This document shows, one piece after another, positions 1-13,504 of a DNA stretch of 64,000 bases. The DNA comes from Rhea pennata (lineage: Eukaryota > Chordata > Aves > Rheiformes > Rheidae). Location of the stretch: NCBI RefSeq assembly GCF_028389875.1, contig NC_084678.1:14724899-14788898 (forward strand), read 5' to 3'. The position numbers and the translations under genes are program-made. Position 1 is the stretch's first letter, and each line of letters starts with the position of its first letter. The notes under the pieces were generated by a model. It ran no database searches. It had not been told where the DNA came from and saw only the letters and a program-made list of their open reading frames with translations.

Positions 1-475
1 CTAAATTGATTTGTTGAGTGGCTCCATGATTTTTAAATTAACAGATCAAAGTTGTTGTGACAAACTTTTCCATTCTTTTCTCCGAAGCAGTTTATTTTAG
101 AGGGTAGACTATAGTATCTGACTAGTCTCACAGTAAAGGACTGGACATGATGGTACCAGGCTAGTTAAGAGAAAAGCATATTTAAAAAAGAAAAAAAAAA
201 AAGAAGCTGTACTTTTAGAGGTAGGTGAAGAGGCAGAGCACACCCTGATAATGTACTTGAGAAAACAATTGCTTTTTGAAAATGAGATGCTAATTAACTG
301 CATTTCCTCAGTTTTGTGAGCTATAGAATTTAATTAATATAGAAGTTTTAACCTTAAGCAATATATAGTTCCTTTGTTTTGAATGAATAGTAAAATATTG
401 TAATATCTAAACATAATATACAAAAATTGTGGTTTTAATGTATTGTTCTTATAATCTGTACTTGTTTGCTTTTAG
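1..475 (+). other. OSBPL2: OSBPL2 intron (3' part)
   Basis: AT-rich intronic sequence ending in a polypyrimidine tract and the acceptor AG at 474-475. No exon-like reading frame was found, so the preceding exon lies left of the window. Confidence 0.7.
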
Positions 476-3400
476 GCTGTAGCTGCTTTTGCAGTTTCTG
501 CTGTAGCTTCTCAGTGGGAGAGAACTGGCAAACCATTTAATCCACTTCTAGGAGAAACCTATGAATTAACAAGGTAATAATTACTTTAAATTGGGAACTA
601 TTTTGGGAACTATTTGTGTTGTTAACAAACTGTGATGCCAGTTTGGTTGATTATGCAGTGAAAAAAAAAGTTAAAGTATATTTCTGAAATATGGCATTTT
701 TTCCCCCAGACTAACACAATCTTCAAGAAGTTATTATAAAACTAAGAATTTTATTTCTACCTTTAGGTAGAGTTTTCCTCCTTCAGAGGAAAAATTGGTC
801 TGACATTTCTCCTTACCAGATGCTAATGGTTAACTAATTTTAAAAGTATTTTGGTGATCCTGTCAGGATCACCACAGGAGTTAGGTTGAGAAACTTTCAG
901 GTTGCTGAAATGGGTGATATGTATGCTGTGGAGAAAATTACTGCAGTCAGACCTACTGCTGCCCAAATAGCTTCAGAATTTTCAACAGTTATTTTAAACA
1001 GCTTCGGATGCCTTTCTGGGTAAAATTCATTTAGGAGTTTTGATTGTGGGTTGTTTTGGTATATAAGAGAAAAGGTGTTCAGAGAATATTTCCTCAATTT
1101 AATTGGTTGTGTGCCAAGGAACACAACCTTGGCATGTAATGTAAAAATCCTTAAGACTTTTTTTTCCCCTCTCAAGTGTCAACTAATATTTTTCTGCTGT
1201 AAGGTTAAAAAAAATTTTTGATTAACCACTTAATCTCTTCCTTCCCCCCCTCCCCTTTTTTTTTAAGGGAGGATTTAGGTTTTAGGTTTATATCTGAGCA
1301 AGTCAGCCACCACCCACCTATTAGTGCATTTTATTCTGAAGGCCTCAATAAAGACTTTGTATTTCATGGATCAATCTACCCCAAACTAAAATTCTGGGGA
1401 AAGAGTATAGAAGCTGAGCCTCGGGGAACAATTACATTGGAGCTGCTGAAGTGAGTATGAGGAGAAAATAAATATTTTTATGCTCATCTCTCTAACATTT
1501 AGTTGTATAAAAATAGGTGATGACATCCTATTGGTTCTTCATAGATGAATTTCTGAAAACCTCTTGTCAAAGAGATTGCAGGGGTTTATTTACAAGTTAT
1601 TGTTCACTGCTTAATTTCAGGGCTCTCTTGTTGGAATTATGTCATGCTTGCACAGCTGCAGCAATTAAACCCTGTTTTTCTACTATGAAAATCGTTTCTT
1701 AAAAATTGAATTCTACCAGTTCCTTGAAGGCACATACAATTTAAATAAAGAGCTAAAATTCTATTACTAGGCTGTTCAAACTCATTGTTTGTGTAATTTT
1801 CATAGTTGGTCTTTATCATTTGAAAATGTTTGTGTCTGTGTGGAAAGCGTCACTACAGAATAGTTGCCTTTATGCTACAGGAAAACCTGAGGAGTTCATC
1901 GGGATTTCTATCACCTATTTAATGCTTTTTCTTACCTTTAGCAAGGTATGATCACATTCCTAATAAAATCACAACAGCCTTTCTGTATTACTTTTAGGCT
2001 TCTTTCTAATTGATTATAGTTCTTATAACTTGTGCTACTTTCTGTAAGTTGGTTTGCGCCCTGGTAACGCTAAGACTCTTTATTCTTCCTGAATAGGTCA
2101 CAAACATGCACAAATTTATAGTCACAGAAAAAGCATTCTACAATTAAGCACCTAAAGGTGCTTTTGTAAGAGCTTTCCCCAAGCCTATCTTAGGTTATTC
2201 TGAAATACCTTCTTATGAAACTTCTAGATGTTTGGTTTCAATGAAGAGGCAACTTCTCTGCCATATAGAGTATTGACTTTTCCTGTAGTTACTTTTGAAA
2301 GTGTAGTTTATTCACTGAGCTGCTAGGATCTAAACTTTTAGGCTTATAAAAATAGGAACTTGTCTTATCTAAGAATGGTGATCGAAATAGAGGAAGTTTT
2401 GAATATAGAAAGAATATTGCTGTATAGACTTGACAAAAATCAAAATTTGTTACTGGAGAAAGCCTTTATTCAGAAGGCCACTAAAGTTCTTGTTCTGCCT
2501 AATCAAATTACAGGATACAGTTTTAAATAGGAGTGTAAATGATTATGGCATATCTGTTAAATATTTGCTTCAAGTTAGTAGCAGACAGACTATTGTAGCA
2601 GGCATTGAGCTCAAAATTTTGAACCACTCAATCTTGTAATTTTTATTATTTTCTTGGTTTGAGTAGGTCTGAGAAATGCTCCAGACTGAGTTTGTAACAA
2701 GTAACTGTTTAGGTTGCAAAATTGAAAGTCAGCTAAGTGCTGCCTTTGTGTTAACCATGACTTTATTGTAAGTAACCATGAATGTATGTATGCAAAACAT
2801 GCATTAGAAAGCACACTTCTTTCTCACTCCTCCAGCCCAAATACTAAAATGCCTCAGTTTGTCAGCACTGGGCACGAGTGCCTTGTATTAAATTTTATGC
2901 TATAAAAAGCTTTTGCTGTCAAGTAATTCATGAAGAAAAACGTATACTAAGGCTGATGCGATACAGTTTTGGGGTTTTTTTCCTGAAGAAGAGCAGTCAT
3001 TGTTCTAAAGTATACTTGAAGACAGCTTGCCATGAAAAATTGTCAAACTTAAATGATCTGTGTTTTTTCACTGTACTGGAAAATGACAGATGGGTTGAAA
3101 ATATTTAATGTTTGTGTTCCATGAATACTCGATGGAAGCAGTAGCACAAGCCATTTGTCACAAAAAGGTCACTGCTTGTTTTCTATATTTTTGGTATTAA
3201 AGTGGGGTTTGCAAACTTTCCTTAGGTATCTTGACTTGTTTACTAGGTAGCATTAGCATTTCTTTCATCAGTATTGAAAATGAGTGAAAATAGAGGACTT
3301 TTGACTCTGTCAAGCCATTGATGATAGGAATCCAGTTACTTAATGTTTTGATCACTTACAGAATAGTTTCTTTTAAGGGTGTAGGACTGTTAACTCATCT

Positions 3401-6400
3401 TTCTAAAGCTTTTTACAAAACAAGTTAAAAAAAGCAAAGTGGAGACTCCTTCAATTTTAGGACTTTTCCTTTAGTTCTTGTCAGTAAATCTGGGGGAAAG
3501 GATCGAGTTGAGTAATAAATTAGATTTTTAAATGTCATATTTATGAAGCCTGAATATAGTGTTATTATGTCATGTTAATTAAAAACAAAATCTTGAACAA
3601 AACAAAACACAACCTTAGTTGGATTGTGTTGAAGTAAAGGCCTTGGGACAGAAGGTTTATTTAAATAAAACAAAAATCCTACTGCATTCAGTGACACTGG
3701 AACAGGCTTCATATACTGATGGACTTCTGGCATATTTGTGGGAAATAGCTGCCTTTTTAATTTTTTCCCCTCTGTATGTTTTCTTTCTAATCCCTTCCGC
3801 AGCTTGCCTGGGAGAAAGGGTCTTGGTGTTAGAAGCTCAGTGCCCTTGTCAAGTTTGCTGACTCATACCATTCTCTCTGGGTTCAAAAGCTTTTACCACC
3901 CAGTGTTTGTATTAAGAATTGTTTAAGTGGGTTAATCTGACCAACTCTTGAGGAGTGTCTTCATTTCAAACCTTCATAGTGACTAACCTCCCTTCTGCAA
4001 GTCTCACTAAAAATAGTCATTTTCAGTCATGAAGGCTGAACTACTTTCTTACCATAAAAAGGTACTCTGTGGATTATGGTAGAGGTTTATAATAAAGGTT
4101 TTGTGGGAAGAAGTTTGCAAAGCTGCTGCAGGAGTTACAGAGAAGACTTCACGCATTATTTTGTCAGTCCACTTCTCATGTGAGCATTATGTTATATCAC
4201 GTACAACCTCAGAGGTGTAAATGAAAAAGATGAATTCCTGTGCGATTGTTGGCCTGGAATTTGTAGTCAAAAACATAGCAATGCTAAAACTTAATATTTC
4301 AACTCTTCAAGAAGCAAGAAAAATACAGGTGATGTTGATTAATTAATTGGCTCTAATATTTAGATATGACATACTATTAGTTTATAAAGAAAAGTCTGCT
4401 TCTTATTTTGAAGCTAACTGCCTGCTGTTCACAGAAATGCTAAATATTTTGCCCTGCCACTAATAGAACTGAAAATAGATTTACGTTCTATCTCAAGTTC
4501 CAGAAATTAATTTATTTTTCTATTTTTCTTTACAGACATAATGAAGCTTATACATGGACAAATCCAACCTGTTGTGTACATAATGTAATTATTGGTAAAC
4601 TGTGGTTAGAACAATATGGAATGGTAGAAATTGTAAATCACAGGTAACACCAATCATGAAACTGAGGGTTGACTGTGGGGACTGCTGCATGGTTGTTTTC
4701 ACGTTTGTTACAAAGCAGATAATCTCGATTTTTGTCCGATACAGGGCACTTTTTTTTTTTAGGTCCAAAATCTTTGGTTCTTTTCCTTCTGACAAATGTA
4801 TACTATTCATTGGACTGGGATTAGTATTATAATGATATTAATGAAAATCCAATAGGCTAGATGGTGTATGGGATAAAAAGGTTTTTGTGAGTACCTATTC
4901 AAATTCTGCCCTACTGACTGCGAACTGAAACTTCATTTAGAGTAATTAAATGGCAATAATTGCTGGAGGCTTGTAATGGACCTCCATCATGTTCCTTGTG
5001 ATTTGGCACTCTGTAGTTTTCATAAAAGAGGATTTTTTAAATTAAGGATAGAACACACAAAAATGACAGCAAAATAGAATAACTTGAATTTAGAGCATGT
5101 CAGTTGCTCTGCTAACTACCCATATTTAGGCTTTTACATTATATAAACTAAAGGAGAAAATGACATCCTGCAATGATGAGGGAGAGAATTCTGTGAAAAA
5201 ATATGCTACTTCTGCCCATGTTTTTTGGCCAATAAATAGGAGCTTTAATCCAACAGGGCTGCTGTTTTGATACTTCTTAAAATGTCAGATATACTATTCT
5301 TTCTGTTACGTTCCCATAAAAGACCCAGGATGGTCTCTGTATGCTACGTGCCTGGCAAACTTGGCCAGATAATCTCTTCAAGTGAGGTATCTACATGTGT
5401 GTACAAGTTGATGTAAGGAAGATGCTGATATACAATACTGGTGTATGTTTGTAAAATCTTAGAATTTCTGAGAAGGGAAATCTAAAGAGAACGTTTGAAT
5501 ACACTTAGCTTGGTTTTCCTATGTAGGCCATTCATAAAAGTTCTGTGTGTTTTGTGTAAAATTAGTTGTGAATAGGTATTAATTTGAAATATGCTGTATT
5601 AATGGTGTGGATTAGGCAGTCTGCAGGACTGCATTCATTTTATTCCTAATGTCTTCAGTAAATTTTAGATACAAATGAAATTCAGAAGTCTATTAATATT
5701 TTCAGATGGTTTTCACAAGCTTATAATATCTTACATCTGCATGTTTTCTTACTAGTGTTTTTTAGTTTTGTGTAATTTTGAAATTTATTTGCCTTTTAAT
5801 GCTCTGGTCAGATAGTAAACTATAGTTAAAGAAAAATAACTAGACCTCTGCCTCCCTTGAGTTAACCAGGTATATGAAAGAAACTAAAGTGTGGATAAAG
5901 AAAACAAACTTACTAGTGTATATAAAGGCTTGCTTTGTCAGATACACAGGAAGTTGTTTAAGAGATTCATACTCTTTGTTTTTGAAAAGTATTCCTGTTT
6001 CTTTTATAGTACTGGAGATAAATGTGTCCTAAATTTTAAACCATGTGGACTGTTCGGGAAAGAGCTTCACAAAGTAGAGGGATACATCCAGGACAAAAAG
6101 TGAGTGATAACAGCCTCTTTGCTTCTCTGTTTCTGAGCCCTATAGCATTTCTTTAATGCTGAAATGGTGACCACAACCAATCTAGATGCAAAGCTCACAG
6201 CAATGTAGATTGAAACCATTTCTGTTCTCTATGTTAGTATTAATCCCTCGATTCTAGTGGTTTAATACTGACTTTTCAAGTTGTATTAGGAGAAGTCTAA
6301 AGTCCAGTGGTTTGAAATAAAGGCATCCAGGGAGAATGCAGAGTAGTTGCAACTGATTTATTTTCTCTAATATATTCACAGTTCTAATCTTTAGCTTAAA

Positions 6401-9400
6401 ACACAGACTACAATAATTACAAAATTTTAATGAAGGCAAGACCTGTCGTGTGATTCTGGGTCTTTGTCTTAAAATTATTGACTTCTCTGCGTCCACACTC
6501 ATGTTTTAATTGATCCCCCCCAAAAAAAGCATATGACTAACTCATGAAGATATGTTATGCGGGACTGAATACTAGCAAGACTGGAAGAAGCTGAACCCCT
6601 TTCCTGCTGTTAGTTGAATTTTCCAGCTTCTAAGAAGTCTGAGCAAAAATAAAATTCAACCAAGTAGGAAGTTGTGTATTTACTAAGGATCAGAATTTGT
6701 ATGACTTAATTTAGAAGACTTTATAGAAGTGAAGGAGCAAAAGCTAAGTCTCTCCTTTGCTTACTCTACAGCAAAAGGAAGCTATGTGTGATCTATGGCA
6801 AGTGGACAGAATGCTTATGGTGCACTGATCCCACCACATATGAAGCTTACAAAAAGAATGAAAAGAGAGGTGGTGAGCAGAAGAAACCGAAGCCGGTAAG
6901 ATGTCAGAATTCTTTAGATAGGGAGAAATGAAAGGAAAATATCTCCTTGTAACAATATCATCTTTACAAAAACGGGCAGGTACTGGTGAATGAGGAGTTA
7001 AAGCGGCCTGTATTTGGTGGCGTGCAATGTTAAAGCCATGAGATGGCAGTGCACTTTGAACTTGTGTTAACATTAGTGAGAGCTGCTGGTATTTAGAGAG
7101 CTCACAGAAATAGCATTTGCTAATGGATTTGTTCAAGAAGTCATCAAATATCAACTCCCAAGTCAATGTTTTCCAGTCCTTGAATAAGGAAAGTGGTTCT
7201 GTTGCCAACTCCAGACATGAAAATATCAGGATTTGGGGGTTCTAAAGAAAGAATGTAACTATATGCTTTTTTTTGTTTGTGTAGTAGTTATGTGTTTTGT
7301 TGACGTGACCTTTCAGAATCTTTCATGTAGAGAGGCTTGACAATAAGAAGGTCTGGAAACTTGTGCAGTTTTCAGTTTTCTTCACCTAAGCAGAGTGTCT
7401 TGTTCAGTTAAGTTCCTGCAGGAGTCTGATGCTTTATGGGAAAATACAAAATGTTGGAAGATTCAACAGAGGACTGCTGGATTTCCTGATATTAACAGAA
7501 GGCCCTAGCTGCTTGTTCAAAATGAAACTGATAGTTTAAAGTTAATAATGGGTAGCTTCAGTTCAGGAGGCTCAAACGTGGGGTGGGTGTGGGAAACATT
7601 TACATGAGAAGAGTCAAGAGCAACAACAGGCCTTGTTTTTTGGCTCTGGATTCTGTCACGTTGCAGATTTTTATTTTGACTTTCTTTTTTTTTTAAAAAA
7701 AGTTTTAAAAATAGTACAATTCTGTTCAGCTTATGAAAATCAATTCTTTCTTTCCATCCTTCCTGTTGAATTTATATTTAGATGGGGAAGTATCTAACAA
7801 TAAACCAGATGTTAACATGGAAAGTAGTCTGAAAGGGTCTTTTTAAAAAATGAATACTCAAACCAAATGAATTTAAATTAGAATCTTAACTGTATGGAAC
7901 CATTTTCTAGCATGTAAAACTGTGTCTGTTCAATAGGGTATTCTTGAATAAAATAAATAAGCTATGTCATTGGGCAGAAAGAAAAGAGGAGGAAAAATAT
8001 AAAATGGTAGGAGAGAAGAAAACTCAGTCATTGTCACTCTGGGAGGTCGTTGTCTGAAACTTCCCTTCTGGTTGTTGTGGCTTTAAGTAGTTTCTTACAG
8101 TGAATCCTCTGAACAGCTAAAATTTAGCCTTTCATGTCCAGAGACAGTCAAGCTTTTCTATAGATCAGGCTGATGGCAGGAACTAAGTATATGAGGAAAC
8201 AGATTTTCAGGTAGACTGGGGAAGCTGTCAGATGATCTGTGGCCTGTGTAGTCAAGATCAAAAAGCATCTAGTGCTGCAGCTTGTATTGTCTGGCCTGCT
8301 CCTACATAGACAGAGTACTTAGCTTGTATGTGATCTGCCTGCCTGCCTCTTCATTTTATGAAGATGATGTTATTTTCTGCTGTGTTTGTGTTCTGTGCTG
8401 TCTCTCTCTTTCCCCCAAGTGTTTCAAAACCAGATTGTATTTTCTTCTCAAAATAGATAAAGCCATCACAAAAGTGATTGAGATCAGTGGAACAAGCAGT
8501 GGAATAAAAATAAAATAGCAAAGTGCTAAAGTTAAACATTTCATCCTATTTGTTCCCACAAAAAACTCAAACTATAGTCCAGCTTTGTGAAACTGCTGCT
8601 ACTGCTGATGTTCATCCAACTGTCTGTCTTTATAGTACTGAGTTTGGGAATGCTGGCCAGAATGCTGGGAAATACTTCTTCCTTTTAAGAGCAGTTGTTG
8701 AATCTTTAGTGCAGCTTAGGCAGTGCATGTGTGAATCTGTATAACCTTCGTTGGGGTGCGAGTCCTCGTGCAGAAAGGTGGCTTTTATTAGGTTGAAATA
8801 GCTAGAATTGGTCAGGTGTTCTTAAATACTTCTGTTCCTAAACTAAGTAGTTATTCTACCACCCTGGAGGCACTGAGAACAGTAGGAATGTGAGGTGACA
8901 GCCCACTCCAAGAAAAGAATAATAAAAGTAAGTAGAAATAAGACCAGTGGTTAAATGTCACGCTGTTTTAATGTCAGAGGGTTCTGCAAAGATTCACACG
9001 GTTGTTGGAAGCCATAGTGAAATTTTTATTCAGACATCAGTAGCTGAGCAGACTGTAAAAATCTAAGTTACAAGGACATCGTTGTCTTTTCCAATAGCAG
9101 GCCTAAAGGTCCTCAAAGCTTCTTAGAAGATGTCTGAACCGGGATGTGGGGATAAAAAGGCAAGACTTTTCTGTGCTTGAGAGGATAAGAGATCACTGCG
9201 CTCTCAGATGAGCTGTAAATGAACTCTTTTGTTGTCCTTTTATTATGTACAACTGAACAGAGTCTGGAATAGGGCAGCTGTGGCTTGGTCTACCGAGAGC
9301 AGCCTCTTGAAGAATATCTCTCTTAATTTTATGAATATAATAACAGCGCATCACTGATTCTGAGAACAAAGGAACTTAGAGAAATACACTATTCATAAAC

Positions 9401-12400
9401 TTAAGTACAAAGCCTTCATAGTGAGAAAACTGGCAGTGATAATAGTTATTAGAATTTGGATCACAGGAGAACAAAGATTGGAAGAAAGGTGTGAGCATGT
9501 CTGTCTTCTAATCAAGCATCAAAATTTTTTTGCACATGATGAAGTGTTAACCAAAAGCAGACATGACCCTATTCATTTTCTTTCCTTTGCCATTGTGGGA
9601 ATTAGTTTAAATTAGTTTTAACTCATTCCAACCCAAAGAAGTAATAGTTATGTAGACAAAACTAAGCTATGGGATAGGGCAGAAGGGAAGCTAGAGAGAA
9701 GATTCCTGAAAGACGTGAATTTACTACTTTATTTTTTAAAACAGAAAGAAGTTGTACATAGATGGTGAGAGACTATTCAGTGATAGTAGGAACAAGACAT
9801 TAAAATGAAAATGAACAGTATATGGAGTGAGGAAAAGCAAACATAAGGGGTAAGGCAGAAATACTGGAGAGTGTTTTAAACCTTGAATTTTAACAGATTC
9901 AACAGTCATTCTGTAAAACTCTAGATGATTTCCCTTTTCCCCTGCCAAATGTTGTCTCTGTTTCAGAGTGAAGATGTTATTAAATCTGAAAATGATGAGG
10001 CTGATGATATGCCAGAGGTTCAAGACACAGTGCAGTTCATACCAGGCAGTAAATTGCTTTGGAGAATAAATTGTAGGCCACCAAACTCATCACAGGTAAC
10101 TATTCCAATCAAGATGAATGTTCCTATCACAAGTGACTTTTGCAAGAGGACATGAGTAATGTTTAAAGGAAATCCTGTTGATATGTCTGCTTATTGATAG
10201 CTCTGGCAATTTTTCCTGCAGGAGCAAAATTATAATATGGCAAGCTGTCTGCGTAGTCCCTAGTCAGAACGTATTACTCCTACGTCAAAGTTGACAGAAA
10301 AAACGTATGCTCAGACTGCAGCTGCTTCAGTGTAGAGTCCAGTGTCTTTGTTTCAACTCATAATAGTAATAAGATTTTTTGCACCAAATGGTCCTGAATA
10401 AGTCCAGAGTATTGTCTTCTAAAATCAAAGAATACAGCTTTCTTGAGGAAAAAATACTTGTCTCCTAGTTTGAGATTTTTCTTTTATAAAGGCATGATAT
10501 TAAATATCAGACATGGAGAAAATCTATCATGGTCCTCTGACTGCTTAAAAAATTAAAGGTGTGATTTTCTTCCCTTCCCTTCCCCTCCCGCCCCCCCAAC
10601 AAAAAGAAGAAAAGCATTTTTGTATGAGCCAAAGTCTACTTTTGGGGTAGCTCAGAGGAGCGTTTTTGACTCTGTGATTACTCTTAGAAGTTTTGGTATA
10701 TCAATTTGGTGTAGGAAACCTAATGCCGCTTTGCCAAAATAACTTGTATGTTATTTTTAATTTTCTTTTTAAGATGTACAATTTCACAAGTTTTGCTGTG
10801 AGTCTCAATGAGCTAGAAAAGGGTATGGAAGCAATATTAGCTCCTACTGATTGTCGGCTGCGTCCAGATATCAGAAACATGGAAGATGGAAACATGGGTA
10901 TGTGTTTGCTGGGGGAAATACTAGGTTTGAGAGGGATGATTGAAAGGAAGTGGTTTCATATAGCAACACGGTGTTCTGTTTCTAATTCCTAATGTTGCCT
11001 GATTTTTTTTTTTTTACACTGTTCTAATGAACATACTTTTCAACAATATATAAAGTCTGTTTCTTTCTGAAAGTCTGGGAGAGCCAGTGTGTCCAAGATA
11101 AAGAGTCCAAAAACTACTATGCTGCATTATGGTGCAATTGCATGTTTAGTAAGCTGGATAAAATTGACAGATGTGCTTTGTTACTCTAGAATTTGTCTTG
11201 AGAAAACCTGTGGAGAAGAGATGTGCTCTGTTGCTCTGGAGTTTTTCAGGAAAAGCACATGGTGAAATAGTGAAAAAATGTTCAATTTTGTTATGTTCAG
11301 TCTGTGTTCTTTCCCACTGCCTGGATGTAGTGTTTCTGAGAAATAAAACACCAAAACTTTGATTCTACTAAGCATTTGTAGTAGCAACCCTTCTGAAGTG
11401 ATGGTTTTAGTTTTTTGACTGAGATTGTCAAATGCTTTCTCTTATTTAAGTGAATCATACTCTCTTTCTCTGCAATCTTTTCCCTGTTTTCTGCTTTTTT
11501 TTGTTTTTATTTTGCTAAATAACCAATTCTTATTGAAATGTTTTGTTAGATCTGGCTAGCAAGGAAAAAGAGAGACTAGAAGAGAAACAAAGAGCTGCTC
11601 GCAAGGAGCGTGCAAAAGATGAAGTGGAGTGGCAGACACGGTAAGGGGCGGGAGGGGGAAGAAGCTGGGTATGCATTTAATGCTTAGAGTGGTTTGTTTT
11701 TACTATCTGAAATGTTTCTGTTCAAGACAATGTGTGCTTGACTTCCTGTAGGACAGCATAATTTGTAGTGTCACAGCATTTGCTGGGTCAATGTTTAAAT
11801 AAATTAAGTAAATTGCTGATAATTTTGTCTTGGAGAAATTATCTTAACAATAAATGCTGAAACCTGCCATAATTAACTATGGCAATGCTGGATTCCCCCC
11901 CTTCTCCCCCTCCCCCACACACACAGAGGTCATCTTTTTATGTTAATGCATTAAATGTTAAGTATCATCTCCCCTTTAAATACTTCCTGCACTATTTTTG
12001 GCTGTTGAGTAGCATGTTGTAGCCTTCCGGGGCTCTTTAATTTCAAACTGTCATGACTTTTTGGCTTGGTTACTTCAGAAATTGATTTTTGATTGCATAT
12101 TTAAGTGACTTTACTCCATGACGCAGGCTATGATTGAAAAGTGTGATTTGGCTCCTGCTTCTGCAACCGATTGTTTGCACAGATGCCAATGCTATGCAGT
12201 CTAATGTTGTACACACAGGCCAGTTTCTGCAGGTGTCTCCTTCGGAGGCAAGAATTTTTGGATGTTCCTATGATCTCATGAAATTCAGAAGAGAAAGCAT
12301 TTTATTCACAAAAGCTGGAGGGAACAGCTACAAACTCTTCTTAGTTAATGGTTTTCAAAATCTCTTCTAGAGAACATAAAATTGATTTCAGTCAATATAG

Positions 12401-12932
12401 TCAAAAAGTGAGAATTTGTTGCCATTCTATGCAAAGTACAGCTCCATAGAACAAAACTTTTTCTGGTTTGGGCAGACTTGCAAAAAGGATCCTGGAACTG
12501 ATTTGGCATCTTTTTTACAGAAAATTATCATACATGATCAAAAGTACCAATATATTCTTTATATTTAGAATGGGACAGCAATTTAAATATCTATTTCATA
12601 TCTCTTCTTGACTTTACTTTAAAAAATACAAAATCAAGGATGGTTACCATTACATTGGAAGTTTAATGCTGTACTCTTAATGTTCTAAATACCTTTGGAG
12701 ATAGTAGACTTTTTTTTTTCTGAGAGAAATCAATGTCTCTTTAGAATGTCTTGTGAAAGAGCAAAGTGCTTTTTTCCCCTTTTTAATAACTGTTCACTCT
12801 TAACAATTTTCTTTGTTTTTCTTCTGCAGATGGTTTCATCAAGGCAGTAACCCATACACTGGGACTCCAGATTGGCTGTACTCAGGTGGCTATTTCGATA
12901 GAAATTTCTCAGACTGTCCAGACATATACTGA
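476..12932 (+). CDS. OSBPL2: Oxysterol-binding protein-like 2 (ORP2), 3' nine coding exons; 5' end outside window
   Basis: Exons at 476-573, 1268-1450, 4536-4643, 6010-6099, 6772-6895, 9967-10095, 10774-10897, 11550-11640 and 12830-12932. All junctions are GT-AG and phases agree, giving 349 residues to the TGA at 12930. The human protein is about 480 residues, so this is roughly residue 132 onward, most of the OSBP-related lipid-binding domain. Visible landmarks are NPLLGETYE in the first exon, the family signature EQVSHHPP in the second, a conserved [12 protein letters not shown] in the fourth, and the C-terminus ending NFSDCPDIY. From family knowledge, ORP2 is a short ORP without a PH domain that moves sterol and PI(4,5)P2 between ER, plasma membrane and lipid droplets. 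The acidic exon at 9967 ([11 protein letters not shown]) is the usual linker and the exon at 11550 is a charged helix. Introns, up to 3.1 kb, are AT-rich and show no recognisable gene or repeat family. Confidence 0.96.
1268..1450 (+). other. OSBPL2: OSBPL2 exon carrying the ORP signature motif
   Basis: This exon is entered in phase 2 (AG|G makes Arg) and encodes the signature [12 protein letters not shown]. In the known ORP fold the two adjacent histidines bind the phosphoinositide head group at the mouth of the lipid tunnel; both are intact. The donor GTGAGT at 1451 is strong. Confidence 0.95.
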
Positions 12933-13300
12933 AATTACTGAACCAATAGCTCATCTCATCTGGACATCTAGTTACTAGATTGCATTCTAAGCCAGTTACT
13001 CTGGTTTTGTTAATAGCAGAAGCCAGCTTTTCTAAGTAAATTTTAACAAAAATTCTATCACTCAACAATCGAGGATTTAATTATCGCTAACTTTGGATTG
13101 CCAGATATTTAAATACTGTTGCATTATTTCCAAAAAGCTGAAAATCATCAAATTTTCACTAATTTTTAAAATGATCTTTGGTTGTTCTTTTCTTTTCCTA
13201 GTTTCTTTGCCAGAAAGATATGCCATATCTGGTAGAGCTTGTAACAACCTTAAACTATGTAACTTTAATAAAATAAATAGAGATAATATCCTTGTTACTT
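12933..13300 (+). other. OSBPL2: Proximal OSBPL2 3' UTR
   Basis: Noncoding AT-rich sequence after the OSBPL2 stop codon. It would be the complete 3' UTR if the overlapping AATAAA signals near 13267 are used. Confidence 0.6.
13267..13277 (+). terminator. OSBPL2: Candidate proximal poly(A) signal of OSBPL2 (two overlapping AATAAA)
   Basis: Two overlapping AATAAA hexamers lie about 335 bases after the stop codon, followed by a T-rich stretch (ATCCTTGTTACTTAG). Use is inferred; other ATTAAA/AATAAA sequences occur farther downstream. Confidence 0.45.
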
Positions 13301-13465
13301 AGTACAGCAGCGAAGAATCTGAGTTTTGGGGAACTTGGAATAGAGATGAAAAGTTAGTACGATACAAACATGATTACAGTTAGTACTGTTGCTATTCCCC
13401 ATGAAGATATGTATGTGAAATTTTTAGATGGTATGTAGCACTACGTGGGGATTGGAGCTTCTGGC

Positions 13466-13504
13466 CCCTCCCTCCCTCCCTACCTCTTTCTCTCTCTCTC
13501 TCTC
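13466..13504 (+). repeat. (CCCT)n/(TC)n pyrimidine microsatellite
   Basis: A CCCTCCCTCCCTCCC run is followed by about ten TC units; low-complexity simple repeat. Confidence 0.85.

Noticed and set aside
6744-7208. A 154-codon open frame on the minus strand
   Set aside because: It lies antisense across the OSBPL2 exon at 6772-6895 and its intron; no domain resemblance and no splice or promoter context.
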